Numbered from the stretch's first letter, positions 52,927 to 63,937 are shown. The stretch: 64,000 nt of DNA from an uncultured Lachnospiraceae bacterium (GCA_902802515.1 CADCMM010000002.1:56099-120098), one strand, 5' to 3'. Made by a program: numbers and translations. The notes: generated by a model not told the origin, from the letters alone.

Positions 52927-54147
52927 TTATTTGTTTTCTACCTCTGCCATCTTCATAGCGCGAACTTTCAGCGGCAGTCCAAACAATGTGATAAATCCGG
53001 ACGCATCGTGATGATCATAGAGATCTCCGGTAGTGAAGGACGCCAGGGACTCATTGTACAGGCTGTACGGTGAAGTAGTGCCGGCTTTGATGATGTTGCC
53101 CTTGTAAAGTTTGAACTTCACTTCTCCGGTTACGTACTGCTGAGTGACATCTACGAATGCCTGGATTGCCTCGCGAAGCGGAGTGAACCACTTTCCTTCG
53201 TAAACGATCTGAGCAAACTGGCTGCCCAGTTTTTTCTTCGCTTCCAGTGTCTCACGATCCAGAATAAGTTCTTCCAGCTGATCATGTGCTTCCATCAGGA
53301 TGGTTCCTCCGGGAGTCTCATACACGCCGCGGCTCTTCATACCAACAACACGGTTCTCAACGATATCCACGATACCAATGCCGTGTTTTCCGCCCAGAGC
53401 GTTCAGCTCCGTGATGATCTCGGAAACTTTCATTTCTTTGCCGTTTAACGTCTTCGGAACACCGGCCTCAAATGTCATGGTAACATATTCGCCCTCATCC
53501 GGAGCTTTTTCCGGCGTCACGCCCAGAACCAGCATGTTGTCGAAATCCGGTTCGTTTGCGGGATCTTCCAGTTCCAGACCTTCGTGGCTGATATGCCACA
53601 AGTTGCGGTCGCGGCTGTAGCTGTGGCTGTGATCAAAAGGAAGATCGATGCCGTGTGCTTTGCAGTATTCAATTTCATCCTCGCGGGATTCCATTTTCCA
53701 TACGTCTGTCATACGCCAGGGAGCAATGATCTTCAGATCGGGAGCAAGCGCTTTGATCCCCAGTTCAAAACGGATCTGGTCATTACCTTTACCGGTAGCG
53801 CCGTGGCAGATGGTAGTTGCTCCTTCTTTCCGTGCAATTTCTACCAGTCTCTTGGCGATCACCGGACGTGCCATGGAAGTACCCAGCAGATATTTGTGCT
53901 CATAGACAGCGCTGGCTTTGACGCAGGGCATGATAAAGTCGTCACAAAATTCATCAGTAATGTTTTCTATATATAATTTAGAAGCTCCGGAAAGTTTTGC
54001 TCTTTCCTCCAGGCCATCCAGTTCATTTCCCTGACCGCAGTCGATACAGCAGCAGACCACTTCGTAATCGAAGGTCTCTTTCAGCCAGGGGATCAGAGCT
54101 GTCGTGTCCAGTCCGCCTGAATAAGCTAAGATAACTTTTTCTCTCAT
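52927..54147 (-). CDS. argG: Argininosuccinate synthase
   Basis: A 406-residue enzyme that condenses citrulline and aspartate with ATP to argininosuccinate. The N-terminal PP-loop is AYSGGLDTTALIPWL, followed by CIDCGQG, GATGKGNDQIRFE and GIDLPFDHSHSYSRDRNLWH. The start at 54147 has AAGGAGGAG; a longer frame upstream has none. It is divergent from argC-argJ-argB-argD, sharing the regulatory spacer with its ArgR-like boxes. argH is not adjacent. Confidence 0.97.
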   Translation of the reverse strand: MREKVILAYSGGLDTTALIPWLKETFDYEVVCCCIDCGQGNELDGLEERAKLSGASKLYIENITDEFCDDFIMPCVKASAVYEHKYLLGTSMARPVIAKRLVEIARKEGATTICHGATGKGNDQIRFELGIKALAPDLKIIAPWRMTDVWKMESREDEIEYCKAHGIDLPFDHSHSYSRDRNLWHISHEGLELEDPANEPDFDNMLVLGVTPEKAPDEGEYVTMTFEAGVPKTLNGKEMKVSEIITELNALGGKHGIGIVDIVENRVVGMKSRGVYETPGGTILMEAHDQLEELILDRETLEAKKKLGSQFAQIVYEGKWFTPLREAIQAFVDVTQQYVTGEVKFKLYKGNIIKAGTTSPYSLYNESLASFTTGDLYDHHDASGFITLFGLPLKVRAMKMAEVENK

Positions 54148-54223
54148 GATAATCTCCTCCTTGAGAATGTTTGTATTTTTCATTTGCGGCAATGCTTTCT
54201 GCAAATTTTTCTGTCCGGACAAT

Positions 54224-54252
54224 ACTATAACGCATTAGTCATAAATATGCAA
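54224..54252 (-). promoter_or_regulatory. argG promoter
   Basis: On the minus strand TTGCAT (54252-54247), 17 bases, TATAGT (54229-54224), about 75 bases before the argG start. Confidence 0.7.
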
Positions 54253-54300
54253 GCACAAATTGAAAATTTGTCTAATTCGTAGATAGAAAAGGTTGAATAT

Positions 54301-54338
54301 GCATAAAATATGTATATTTATGCGAATAAAAATGCTTT
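54301..54338. promoter_or_regulatory. Candidate ArgR/AhrC boxes between argG and argC
   Basis: The core GAATAAAAATGC (54324-54335) is close to the Firmicutes ARG-box consensus TGAATAAAAATKCA. An inverted repeat GCATAAA...TTTATGC (54301-54307 and 54317-54323) precedes it. The two together would fit tandem boxes for a hexameric arginine repressor. Confidence 0.6.
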
Positions 54339-54409
54339 ACTTATGAAGGAATTTAGTTTATGATAAAAGAGTTCAGCTATAAATATGTAGAAACAGGCAG
54401 GTAAGGGAT

Positions 54410-55450
54410 ATGATAAAAGCAGGTATTATCGGGGCTACCGGATATGCGGGGCAGGAGCTGGTGCGTTTATTGCTTCAGCACCCTCAGGCAGAAATCGTGT
54501 GGTACGGCTCCAGAAGTTATATTGATCAGAATTATTACGATGTATACAAAAATATGTTTCGGCTGGTGGACGCGAAATGTATGGATGATAACATGGAAGA
54601 ATTGGCGGGGCAGGCGGATGTCATTTTTACCGCCACACCCCAGGGTCTGTGCGCGTCTTTGGTGAATGAGGAAATTCTGACGAAAACAAAAATCGTTGAT
54701 CTGAGCGCGGACTTCCGTATAAAAGATGTTGAAATTTATGAGAAGTGGTACGGAATCGAACACAAGAGTCCCCAGTATATCGGGGAGGCGGTGTACGGTC
54801 TGTGTGAGATTAACAGAGAGAGGATCGGAGGCGCCAGACTGGTGGCGAATCCGGGCTGTTATACAACCTGCTCTATCCTCACTATGTATCCGCTGGTAAA
54901 AGAGGGACTGGTGGAAAATAATTCCATCATTATAGATGCGAAATCCGGAACCTCCGGGGCTGGACGCGGAGCGAAACTTCCGAACCTGTTCTGTGAAGTG
55001 AACGAGAGTATCAAGCCCTACGGCGTCACGAACCACAGACATACGCCGGAGATCGAAGAACAGTTGGGATACGCGGCGGGAGAGCCGCTGCTGATCAATT
55101 TCACTCCGCATCTGGTTCCAATGAACAGAGGAATTTTGGCGACGGCCTACGCAAACCTGAAGCCGGGAGTGACAGGGAAACAGATCCAGGCAGCTTATGA
55201 GAAATATTATGCAGACGAATATTTTATTCGACTGCTGGAAGAAGGGGCATATCCGGAAACCCGATGGGTGGAGGGAAGCAACTTTGTAGATATCGGATAC
55301 AAAGTGGATGAGAGGACACACCGAGTCGTAGCCATGGGAGTCATTGACAATCTGGTAAAAGGAGCGGCAGGACAGGCAGTGCAAAATATGAACCTGTTAT
55401 TCGGGTTGCCGGAACAGACAGGTCTGCAGCTGGTGCCGCTGTTTCCGTGA
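54410..55450 (+). CDS. argC: N-acetyl-gamma-glutamyl-phosphate reductase
   Basis: A 346-residue NADPH-dependent reductase of arginine biosynthesis. The nucleotide fold begins at once with AGIIGATGYAGQELVRLL, the catalytic Cys is in VANPGCYTTCSIL near residue 148, and KSGTSGAGRGAK and NHRHTPEIEEQL follow. The length is normal. It starts the argC-argJ-argB-argD cluster, with GTAAGGG upstream of the ATG. Confidence 0.97.
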   Translation: MIKAGIIGATGYAGQELVRLLLQHPQAEIVWYGSRSYIDQNYYDVYKNMFRLVDAKCMDDNMEELAGQADVIFTATPQGLCASLVNEEILTKTKIVDLSADFRIKDVEIYEKWYGIEHKSPQYIGEAVYGLCEINRERIGGARLVANPGCYTTCSILTMYPLVKEGLVENNSIIIDAKSGTSGAGRGAKLPNLFCEVNESIKPYGVTNHRHTPEIEEQLGYAAGEPLLINFTPHLVPMNRGILATAYANLKPGVTGKQIQAAYEKYYADEYFIRLLEEGAYPETRWVEGSNFVDIGYKVDERTHRVVAMGVIDNLVKGAAGQAVQNMNLLFGLPEQTGLQLVPLFP

Positions 55451-55490
55451 TGATAGGAGAATGGCAGCTTTCATAGGAGGAAATAAGAAA

Positions 55491-56711
55491 ATGAAGATCA
55501 TAAACGGGGGCGTCACCGCCCCGAAAGGATTCCAGGCGATCGGCATCGCAGCCGGGATCAAAAAGGGAAAAAAGGACATGGCGATGCTCTACAGCGAAGC
55601 GCCCTGCGCAGCGGCAGGGACTTTCACCACCAATGTAGTAAAGGCTGCTCCGGTAAAATGGGATCAGAATATCGTGTATCATCAGGAGACGGCCCAGGCA
55701 GTGGTTATGAACAGCGGAATCGCCAATGCCTGTACCGGAACGGAAGGGTATGGCTACTGTGAGGAGACCGCCAAAGCAGCTGCAAAGCTGCTGAACCTGG
55801 ATCCGCTTCAGGTACTGACCGCTTCCACCGGCGTGATCGGGAAACAGCTTCCCATGGATGTGATAAAGACCGGAATCGAAACGATGGTTCCTATGCTCTC
55901 CCACAGTGAGGCAGCCGGCACCCTGGCGGCGGAAGCCATCATGACGACGGACACAAAGAAAAAAGAAATTGCGGTACAGTTTGAATTGGGCGGCAAGACC
56001 GTTACCATCGGGGGAATGAGCAAGGGATCCGGGATGATCCATCCCAACATGTGTACCATGCTGGCGTTTATAACGACGGATGCGGCGATTTCCAAAGAGC
56101 TGCTGCAGAAAGCGCTCAGCGGAAGTGTGCAGGATTCCTACAATATGATTTCTGTGGATGGTGACACCTCCACGAATGATACTTGTTTGCTGATGGCCAA
56201 CGGTCTGGCGGGGAATCAAAAGATCAAGGAGGAAGATCAGGGCTATCAGACGTTCAAAGAGGCTTTGGATTATGTAAATACCTGGCTGGCAAAACATATG
56301 GCGGCAGATGGGGAGGGGGCTACTGCTCTGTTTGAAGTAAAGGTGATCGGTGCGGAAAGTAAGGAGCAGGCAGTGATCTTAAGTAAGTCCATTATCACGT
56401 CTAATCTGGTGAAGGCGGCCATCTGCGGTCACGATGCAAACTGGGGGCGCATTCTCTGTGCCATGGGCTATTCCGGCGCACAGTTTGATCCGGAAAAGGT
56501 GGATCTGTATTTTGAGAGCGCAGCCGGAAAGTTGAAGATTATTGAGAATGGTGTGGACACAGGTTATAGTGAGGAAGAAGCTACAAAGATCTTATCGGAA
56601 AAAGAAATCACCGCCATCGCTGATGTGAAGATGGGAGAAGATTGCGCTGTGGCCTGGGGGTGCGACCTGACACATGAATATGTGAGTATCAATGCGGATT
56701 ATCGGTCATAA
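55491..56711 (+). CDS. argJ: Bifunctional ornithine acetyltransferase/N-acetylglutamate synthase
   Basis: A 406-residue enzyme that moves the acetyl group from N-acetylornithine to glutamate. The precursor cleaves itself before a Thr; here the site reads HPNMCTMLAFITTD with Thr near residue 189 (Cys precedes it where Ala is usual). NSGIANACTG and DGEGATALFEV are also present. AGGAGG is 9 bases before the ATG at 55491; the longer frame starts before it. ArgJ makes the pathway cyclic, so no separate argE is needed. Confidence 0.96.
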   Translation: MKIINGGVTAPKGFQAIGIAAGIKKGKKDMAMLYSEAPCAAAGTFTTNVVKAAPVKWDQNIVYHQETAQAVVMNSGIANACTGTEGYGYCEETAKAAAKLLNLDPLQVLTASTGVIGKQLPMDVIKTGIETMVPMLSHSEAAGTLAAEAIMTTDTKKKEIAVQFELGGKTVTIGGMSKGSGMIHPNMCTMLAFITTDAAISKELLQKALSGSVQDSYNMISVDGDTSTNDTCLLMANGLAGNQKIKEEDQGYQTFKEALDYVNTWLAKHMAADGEGATALFEVKVIGAESKEQAVILSKSIITSNLVKAAICGHDANWGRILCAMGYSGAQFDPEKVDLYFESAAGKLKIIENGVDTGYSEEEATKILSEKEITAIADVKMGEDCAVAWGCDLTHEYVSINADYRS

Positions 56712-56742
56712 GGAATAAGTCAAGGGATGAAGAGGAGAAAAG

Positions 56743-57645
56743 ATGGAAACAGAAGCAATGGAAATGTGGCTGGAAAAAGCTAATGTGCTGATTGAGGCGC
56801 TTCCTTATATACAGCGCTTTCACGGAAAAACAATCGTAGTAAAATACGGCGGCAGCGCTATGGTGGATCATGAACTGAAAAAGGATGTTATCCGGGATGT
56901 GGCTCTGCTCAAATTGGTGGGCTTCCGTCCCATTATTGTTCATGGCGGCGGAAAGGAGATCACCAGCTGGCTTGCCCGCCTGGGGAAAGAATCTCAGTTT
57001 GTGAATGGCCTGCGTGTGACGGATAAGGAAACGATGCTGGTAGCGGAGATGGTGTTAAACCGGGTGAACAAAGGACTGGTTTCCATGATGGAAAAGGTTG
57101 GTCTGAAAGCGGTGGGCATCAGCGGAAAAGACGGAACGGTCTTAAAAGTAGATAAAAAATTGTCGAAAGGACAGGACATCGGTTATGTGGGGGAAGTGAA
57201 AGAGGTAAATCCCCTGCTGTTGAATACGCTGTTGGATAATGATTTTATTCCGGTGATCTGTCCCATTGGTTCAGACGATGGTTACTATTCCTACAACATT
57301 AATGCGGATGATGCGGCCTGTGCTATCGCGAAGGCTATGAAAGCGTCAAAGCTGGTATTTTTGACGGATATTGAAGGTGTATACCGGGATCCCGCGGACA
57401 AGACCAGCCTGATCAGCGAGATGACGGTTCCGGAGGCTTTGGAGTTTCTGGACAGCGGAAATGTGGGAGGCGGCATGCTGCCGAAATTGGCGAACTGCAT
57501 CGAGGCGATCCAGTCCGGCGTTTCCAGAGTCCATATCCTGGACGGACGCATTGCCCATTCTCTGCTGCTGGAGTTCTTTACCAACAAGGGTATCGGCACG
57601 GCAATCATAGGCGATGAGGAGGAGCGGTATTATGTGGAACAGTAG
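56743..57645 (+). CDS. argB: N-acetylglutamate kinase
   Basis: A 300-residue amino-acid kinase, usually the feedback-controlled step of the pathway. [11 protein letters not shown] near residue 28, the substrate loop [12 protein letters not shown] near 66, and the ATP region with [11 protein letters not shown] and GGMLPKL near 245 are all intact. An N-terminal helix before the first strand ([20 protein letters not shown]) is typical of arginine-sensitive hexameric forms. It overlaps argD by 14 bases. Compare the motif-less paralogue at 38100. Confidence 0.97.
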   Translation: METEAMEMWLEKANVLIEALPYIQRFHGKTIVVKYGGSAMVDHELKKDVIRDVALLKLVGFRPIIVHGGGKEITSWLARLGKESQFVNGLRVTDKETMLVAEMVLNRVNKGLVSMMEKVGLKAVGISGKDGTVLKVDKKLSKGQDIGYVGEVKEVNPLLLNTLLDNDFIPVICPIGSDDGYYSYNINADDAACAIAKAMKASKLVFLTDIEGVYRDPADKTSLISEMTVPEALEFLDSGNVGGGMLPKLANCIEAIQSGVSRVHILDGRIAHSLLLEFFTNKGIGTAIIGDEEERYYVEQ

Positions 57646-58825
57646 CGCATACATGGAACTTGCGGAGCAGAATGTGCTTCATACGTACAACCGGTTTCCG
57701 GTGGTGTTGAAAAAGGGGGAAGGCGTTTATCTGGAAGACGTGGACGGAAAAAAATATCTGGATTTTGGAGCCGGGATCGCTGTATTTGCTTTGGGTTATG
57801 GAAATAAAGCGTATAATGACGCGCTGAAATCTCAGATTGACAAAATTATCCACACTTCTAACCTTTATTACAATGTTCCGCTGGCAGAGGCGGCGGAGAA
57901 GCTGGTGCAAAAAAGCGGAATGAGCAAGGTGTTTTTCACCAACAGCGGAACGGAAGCTATCGAGGGGGCTATCAAAGCGGCCAGAAAATACGCCTACAAC
58001 AAGGATGGGCGTACCGATCATGAGATCATTGCCATGAACCATTCTTTTCATGGAAGAAGCGTAGGAGCGCTTTCTGTCACGGGAAACGCCCATTATCAGG
58101 AACCCTTTAAGCCCCTGATGGGCGGCGTGCGTTTTGCCGATTTCAATGATCTGGAGAGTGTAAAGGCGCAGGTCACAGACCGCACCTGCGCCATCATTTT
58201 GGAAACGGTACAGGGAGAGGGCGGTATCTATCCGGCAAAGCCGGAGTTCTTGCAGGGGGTGAAAAACCTCTGCGAAGAAAAAGACATTCTGCTGATACTG
58301 GATGAAATTCAGTGCGGAATGGGCCGGACCGGAAGCTATTTCGCATGGCAGCAGTACGGCGTTGCGCCGGATATCATGACCTGTGCCAAAGCCCTGGGCT
58401 GCGGTGTGCCGGTGGGCGCCTTTGTTCTGAACGAAAAAACAGCAAAAGCATCTCTGGTACCGGGAGATCACGGCACGACCTATGGCGGGAATCCTCTGGC
58501 CTGCGCGGCGGTATCGAAAGTATTCGATCTGTTTGAAGAGAAAAAAATCATAGAGCATGTGCGCGAATTGACTCCTTATCTGGAACAGAAACTTGACGGG
58601 CTGGTGGAAAAATATGATTGCCTGACTGCCAGAAGGGGCATGGGCTTCATGCAGGGATTGGTGGTCGCCGGACGGCCCGTAAGCGAGATCGTAAAAAAGG
58701 CGCTGGACAACGGCCTGATCGTCATCTCTGCCGGTGCGGATGTGATCCGTTTTGTACCGCCGCTGATCATAACCCGGGAAAATATCGATGAGATGGCAGC
58801 GAAACTGGAGCAGGTTCTCAGTTAG
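57632..58825 (+). CDS. argD: Acetylornithine aminotransferase
   Basis: A 397-residue PLP enzyme of the class III aminotransferase family that converts N-acetylglutamate semialdehyde to N-acetylornithine. [19 protein letters not shown] start, [16 protein letters not shown] near 105, [27 protein letters not shown] and the PLP lysine in [14 protein letters not shown] near 255 are clear. GGAGGAG lies within the end of argB, and the ATG at 57632 overlaps it by 14 bases. It ends the cluster. Confidence 0.96.
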   Translation: MWNSSAYMELAEQNVLHTYNRFPVVLKKGEGVYLEDVDGKKYLDFGAGIAVFALGYGNKAYNDALKSQIDKIIHTSNLYYNVPLAEAAEKLVQKSGMSKVFFTNSGTEAIEGAIKAARKYAYNKDGRTDHEIIAMNHSFHGRSVGALSVTGNAHYQEPFKPLMGGVRFADFNDLESVKAQVTDRTCAIILETVQGEGGIYPAKPEFLQGVKNLCEEKDILLILDEIQCGMGRTGSYFAWQQYGVAPDIMTCAKALGCGVPVGAFVLNEKTAKASLVPGDHGTTYGGNPLACAAVSKVFDLFEEKKIIEHVRELTPYLEQKLDGLVEKYDCLTARRGMGFMQGLVVAGRPVSEIVKKALDNGLIVISAGADVIRFVPPLIITRENIDEMAAKLEQVLS

Positions 58826-58875
58826 TACTAAGGGGCTGTCGCCGACAGAAACACATATTGAGAGTGCATAGGAAA

Positions 58876-58915
58876 ACCTCTCTGCGGATATACTGTTATC
58901 AGTATGAGCAGAGAG
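58876..58915 (+). promoter_or_regulatory. Hairpin that sequesters the DMT-transporter ribosome site
   Basis: CCTCTCTGC (58876-58884) pairs perfectly with GCAGAGAGG (58907-58915), and an inner ATACT/AGTAT extends the fold. The right arm contains the GAGAGG ribosome site, 9 bases before the ATG at 58925. It could be an attenuator, thermosensor or protein-binding switch. Confidence 0.6.
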
Positions 58916-58924
58916 GTGATTTTT

Positions 58925-59353
58925 ATGTGGGGAATTATTGTGGCGCTGGTATCGGGGATTTTGATGAGCGTTCAGGGAGTATTTAACACGGAAGTGACAA
59001 AGCAGACCAGTCTATGGGTATCTTCCGCTTTTGTGCAGTTGACCGCCTTGCTGGTCTGTCTGGCTGCCTGGTGGGTGACGGATCAGAGCAGCTTTGAGTC
59101 GCTGGCAGAGGTGAAACCCAGTTTTATGCTGCTGGGAGGCGTGATCGGAGCTTTTATTACCATCACGGTGATAAAGAGCATGGACAGTCTGGGGCCGGCC
59201 AGAGCAGCCATGCTGATCGTGATCGCCCAATTGATCGCCGCTTATGTCATTGAATTATTCGGATGGTTCGGTGTGGAGAAGCAGCCTCTGGAGTGGAAGA
59301 AGGTAATTGGAATGATCATCAGCATCATAGGTATCATTCTTTTTAAACTATAG
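58925..59353 (+). CDS. Small DMT-family transporter (DUF606/YdcZ type)
   Basis: A 142-residue membrane protein with four to five helices (MWGIIVALVSGILMSVQGVFN; LGGVIGAFITITVIK; ARAAMLIVIAQLIAAYVIELFG; IGMIISIIGIILF). This half-size form of the drug/metabolite transporter superfamily should act as a dimer. The start at 58925 follows GAGAGGTG with 9-base spacing. The substrate is unknown. Two terminators follow. Confidence 0.88.
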   Translation: MWGIIVALVSGILMSVQGVFNTEVTKQTSLWVSSAFVQLTALLVCLAAWWVTDQSSFESLAEVKPSFMLLGGVIGAFITITVIKSMDSLGPARAAMLIVIAQLIAAYVIELFGWFGVEKQPLEWKKVIGMIISIIGIILFKL

Positions 59354-59365
59354 AAAAGGAATGCT

Positions 59366-59408
59366 CCGCCGCATTAGCAGAAAAATTGTGTTAGTGCAGC
59401 GGGTTTTT
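59366..59408 (+). terminator. Terminator of the DMT transporter
   Basis: CCGCCGCATTAGC pairs with complementary bases at 59390-59402 with G-T wobbles and one C-A mismatch, followed by a T5 run. Confidence 0.7.
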
Positions 59409-59421
59409 GTTATGCTCCAGT

Positions 59422-59455
59422 ATACTGAAAACTTTGGGCAGGGGGTTTTCAGTAT
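59422..59455 (+). terminator. Second hairpin before glpK
   Basis: ATACTGAAAAC (59422-59432) pairs perfectly with GTTTTCAGTAT (59445-59455). A weak T-containing tract follows, and its last T begins the glpK -35. Confidence 0.5.
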
Positions 59456-59483
59456 TGTGTTTTGCAGATATATAAGGTAAAAT
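59455..59483 (+). promoter_or_regulatory. glpK promoter
   Basis: TTGTGT (59455-59460), 17 bases, TAAAAT (59478-59483), about 62 bases before the start. Confidence 0.6.
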
Positions 59484-59503
59484 CTAAGTAATAATATGTC
59501 TAA

Positions 59504-61045
<1,542 letters not shown>

Positions 61046-61057
61046 TTTAAAAATATA

Positions 61058-61086
61058 TTGCAAAAGAAATACAATTTTGTTAAAAT
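61058..61086 (+). promoter_or_regulatory. Promoter of the ComEA-like gene
   Basis: TTGCAA (61058-61063), 17 bases, TAAAAT (61081-61086). Confidence 0.65.
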
Positions 61087-61141
61087 ATAGAATTGCATAA
61101 CGGGGGAAACTGCGGCAATGAACTGCAGGAGGCTATGCAAT

Positions 61142-61807
61142 TTGAACAGAAACATATATTTTATAATGTTGATTGTAATTTTTCTGAGTGGTTGTGGCAG
61201 GAAACCGGATCCGGAAATTATCGGTCTGCGCACCGAGACAGCTTTTGAGGCGCAGATGGATAACAGCGATGAATCCGGCAATTCCGCGCAGCAGATGCAG
61301 CCGGAGATGACCGCCTCCGATATCGAAGAAACGACAGTAAGTCTGGCAGTGTTTGTTTGCGGTGCTGTGGCGCGTCCGGGAGTCTATTATTTTCCGGAGG
61401 GATCCCGGGTCTGTGATGCGGTGGAAGCTGCCGGAGGATTTGCCGGGATCGCGGATCGGGAATGGCTGAATTTGGCGGAAACGCTGCGGGATGGTCAGAA
61501 GCTGAAGATTCTTACCCTGGAAGAGGCCCAAATACAACGAAACGCGGGAACGGTGCAGGAACCGGGGATGGACGATGGAGAATTATCTGCAGCCAAAGAG
61601 GATGCAGCTTCGGGCGGAAGAGTGAACCTGAACACAGCCACCAGGGAAGAACTGATGACGCTGCCTGGCATTGGAGAAGCGAAGGCGGAAGCGGTGATCC
61701 GTTACCGGGAGGAACATGGAACATTCCAAACGGTGGAAGAAATCATGCAGATCAGCGGTATCAAAGATGCAATATATATGAAAATCAAAGACAGACTGAC
61801 GGTCTGA
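61142..61807 (+). CDS. ComEA-like lipoprotein with SLBB and helix-hairpin-helix domains
   Basis: About 221 residues. An N-terminal hydrophobic stretch ends in the lipobox LSGC, so it is probably a lipoprotein. The SLBB domain (VFVCGAVARPGVYYFPEGSRVCDAVEAAGG) is followed by a linker and a DNA-binding helix-hairpin-helix pair (VNLNTATREELMTLPGIGEAKAEAVIRYR). ComEA delivers incoming DNA to the transformation channel, but most ComEA proteins have a membrane helix rather than a lipid. AGGAGG is 9 bases from a TTG at 61142; an in-frame ATG at 61118 has only a weak site. Confidence 0.88.
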   Translation: MNRNIYFIMLIVIFLSGCGRKPDPEIIGLRTETAFEAQMDNSDESGNSAQQMQPEMTASDIEETTVSLAVFVCGAVARPGVYYFPEGSRVCDAVEAAGGFAGIADREWLNLAETLRDGQKLKILTLEEAQIQRNAGTVQEPGMDDGELSAAKEDAASGGRVNLNTATREELMTLPGIGEAKAEAVIRYREEHGTFQTVEEIMQISGIKDAIYMKIKDRLTV

Positions 61808-61818
61808 AGGAGATAGAG

Positions 61819-62508
61819 ATGGGAAAAAGAGTTCTGGTAGTCGATGACGAAAAACTGATTGTGAAAGGAATCCGCTTCAGTCTGGAACAGGACGATATGG
61901 AAGTGGACTGCGCCTATGACGGCGAGGAGGCTGTGAACAAAGCCAGGGAAAACGAGTATGACATTATTCTTCTGGATCTGATGCTTCCGAAGCTGGACGG
62001 CCTGCAGGTATGCCAGCAGATACGGGAATTTTCCGATGTGCCGATCGTGATGCTGACCGCCAAAGGGGAAGATATGGATAAAATTCTGGGTCTGGAGTAC
62101 GGCGCGGATGATTATATTACAAAGCCATTTAATATTCTGGAGGTGAAAGCCAGACTGAAAGCCATTATCCGCCGCACCGCACAAAAGGCGGCTCCGGAGA
62201 CAAAGGGAAAGATAGTGGAAATTGGGGATCTGATCCTGGACTGCGAGGGGAGAAGAGTGACTATTGCAGGTCGGGAGATCAATCTGACAGCCAAAGAATT
62301 CGACGTACTGGAACTGCTGGTATTTAATCCAAATAAGGTCTACAGCCGCGAGAATCTACTGAACATTGTCTGGGGGTACGAGTATCCCGGCGACGTGCGG
62401 ACGGTGGATGTCCACATCAGAAGACTGCGTGAAAAGATCGAAGAGAATCCGAGTGAACCGAAGTACGTTCACACGAAGTGGGGAGTGGGTTATTATTTCC
62501 AGCATTAA
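61819..62508 (+). CDS. OmpR/PhoB-type response regulator
   Basis: A 229-residue two-component regulator. The receiver domain carries VVDDEKLIVKGI, the phosphorylation Asp in ILLDLMLPKLDG near residue 53 and the Lys in YITKPFN near 102. The C-terminal winged helix (about 130-229) has the usual NLTAKEFDVLELL and VDVHIRRLREKI. The ATG at 61819 follows AAGGAG. It overlaps the histidine kinase gene in another frame. The regulon is unknown. Confidence 0.96.
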   Translation: MGKRVLVVDDEKLIVKGIRFSLEQDDMEVDCAYDGEEAVNKARENEYDIILLDLMLPKLDGLQVCQQIREFSDVPIVMLTAKGEDMDKILGLEYGADDYITKPFNILEVKARLKAIIRRTAQKAAPETKGKIVEIGDLILDCEGRRVTIAGREINLTAKEFDVLELLVFNPNKVYSRENLLNIVWGYEYPGDVRTVDVHIRRLREKIEENPSEPKYVHTKWGVGYYFQH

Positions 62509-63937
62509 GACAAATCTAAAACGATATGCAAAAAGTCTGCGCCTGCGTCTGTTTCTCATATTGCTGCTGGTGGGCATTGTTCCCATCAACCTGTTGAAAT
62601 TCGGGATTTTGCAGAACTATGAAAAACAGACGGTGAGCCAGCGGGCGGCGATGATCCGGAATCAGTGTCAGATGATCGCCTCACAGCTTAGCGAATCAGG
62701 ATATATTCACGGAAATACTTCCGAACTGGTAGAAACAGAACTTGTCCAGCTGGGAAGCCTCTATAATGGCCGTGTGGTCATTGTCAACAGCAATTTCAGG
62801 ATTATTAAGGACACTTATGGGATTGATGAGAATAAAGTGATCGTGGCGGAGGAAGTCCTGCAGTGCTTTCAGGGGACGGATTCGGACAATTATAACCGCT
62901 CCGAGGAGTTCCTGGAGGTGACGGTGCCGCTGAGGGACGATGTTACCAAAGAGATGATCGGAGTTATGATCATCAGTGTGCCCACCATTGATATCCGGGA
63001 GGGAAGGACAGCTCTGGGTTCCACGGTGTTTACGCTTCAGATCGCTATGATTTTAGCGGTTTTGGCAGTAGCTTTTTATGCTGCCCGGTTGTTGGTAAAA
63101 CCGTTCGGAAAGGTAACTGCTTCTCTGGAAGATGTGAATGGGAGTTTTCTGGATGAGGATATCTCCATGCCGGATTATACTGAGACAGAGCTTCTGTCCG
63201 AGGCTTACAATCGGATGCGCAGACGTATGAAGCTGCAGGAGGATTCCAGGCAGGAATTTGTCTCCAACGTGTCCCATGAGCTCAAGACGCCGTTGACTTC
63301 CATGAAGGTACTGGCGGATTCGCTGGTGGCGCAGGGAGAGATGGGCGAGGTACCAAACGAGCTGTACAAAGAATTTATGACGGACATTGCGGAGGAGATC
63401 GATCGGGAAAACACGATCATTACAGATCTGCTTTCTTTGGTGAAGATGGACAAGCGTTCTTCAGATGTAAATATTAAAGAAACGAATATCAATGATCTGG
63501 TTGAATTGATCTTGAAGCGGCTGCGTCCCATCGCAGCCCGGCAGAATGTGGAACTGGTGCTGGAGAGTTTTAAGCCCATCGTGGCTGAAGTGGATGAAAC
63601 AAAACTGACGCTGGCGCTGTCCAATCTGGTGGAGAACGGCATCAAGTATAATAAGGAAAACGGATGGGTTCATGTTTCTTTGAATGTAGACAATACCTTC
63701 TTTTATGTGAAGGTGGAAGATTCCGGTATGGGAATTCATGAGGAAGCGCAAGAGCATATCTTTGAACGTTTCTACCGGGTGGACAAATCCCACTCCAGAG
63801 AAATTGGAGGTACCGGACTGGGACTTGCTATTACCAGAAGCGCAATATTGATGCATCACGGCGCGGTGCGGGTCTATAGCAAGGAAGGGGAGGGAACCAC
63901 ATTTACGGTTCGCATTCCTTTGAAGTATGTGCCCTAG
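62447..63937 (+). CDS. Sensor histidine kinase
   Basis: About 496 residues. Two transmembrane helices (LRLFLILLLVGIVPINLL and TLQIAMILAVLAVAFYAARLL) flank an extracytoplasmic sensor of about 150 residues. A HAMP domain, the phosphoacceptor EFVSNVSHELKTPLTSM and the ATPase domain (VENGIKYNKENG, SGMGIHEEAQEHIFERFYRV, GGTGLGLAITRS) follow. The start is uncertain: GTG at 62447 overlaps the response regulator; an ATT at 62492 or 62495 after GGGAG is an alternative. The next gene may encode a third component. Confidence 0.93.
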   Translation: MRVNRSTFTRSGEWVIISSIKTNLKRYAKSLRLRLFLILLLVGIVPINLLKFGILQNYEKQTVSQRAAMIRNQCQMIASQLSESGYIHGNTSELVETELVQLGSLYNGRVVIVNSNFRIIKDTYGIDENKVIVAEEVLQCFQGTDSDNYNRSEEFLEVTVPLRDDVTKEMIGVMIISVPTIDIREGRTALGSTVFTLQIAMILAVLAVAFYAARLLVKPFGKVTASLEDVNGSFLDEDISMPDYTETELLSEAYNRMRRRMKLQEDSRQEFVSNVSHELKTPLTSMKVLADSLVAQGEMGEVPNELYKEFMTDIAEEIDRENTIITDLLSLVKMDKRSSDVNIKETNINDLVELILKRLRPIAARQNVELVLESFKPIVAEVDETKLTLALSNLVENGIKYNKENGWVHVSLNVDNTFFYVKVEDSGMGIHEEAQEHIFERFYRVDKSHSREIGGTGLGLAITRSAILMHHGAVRVYSKEGEGTTFTVRIPLKYVP

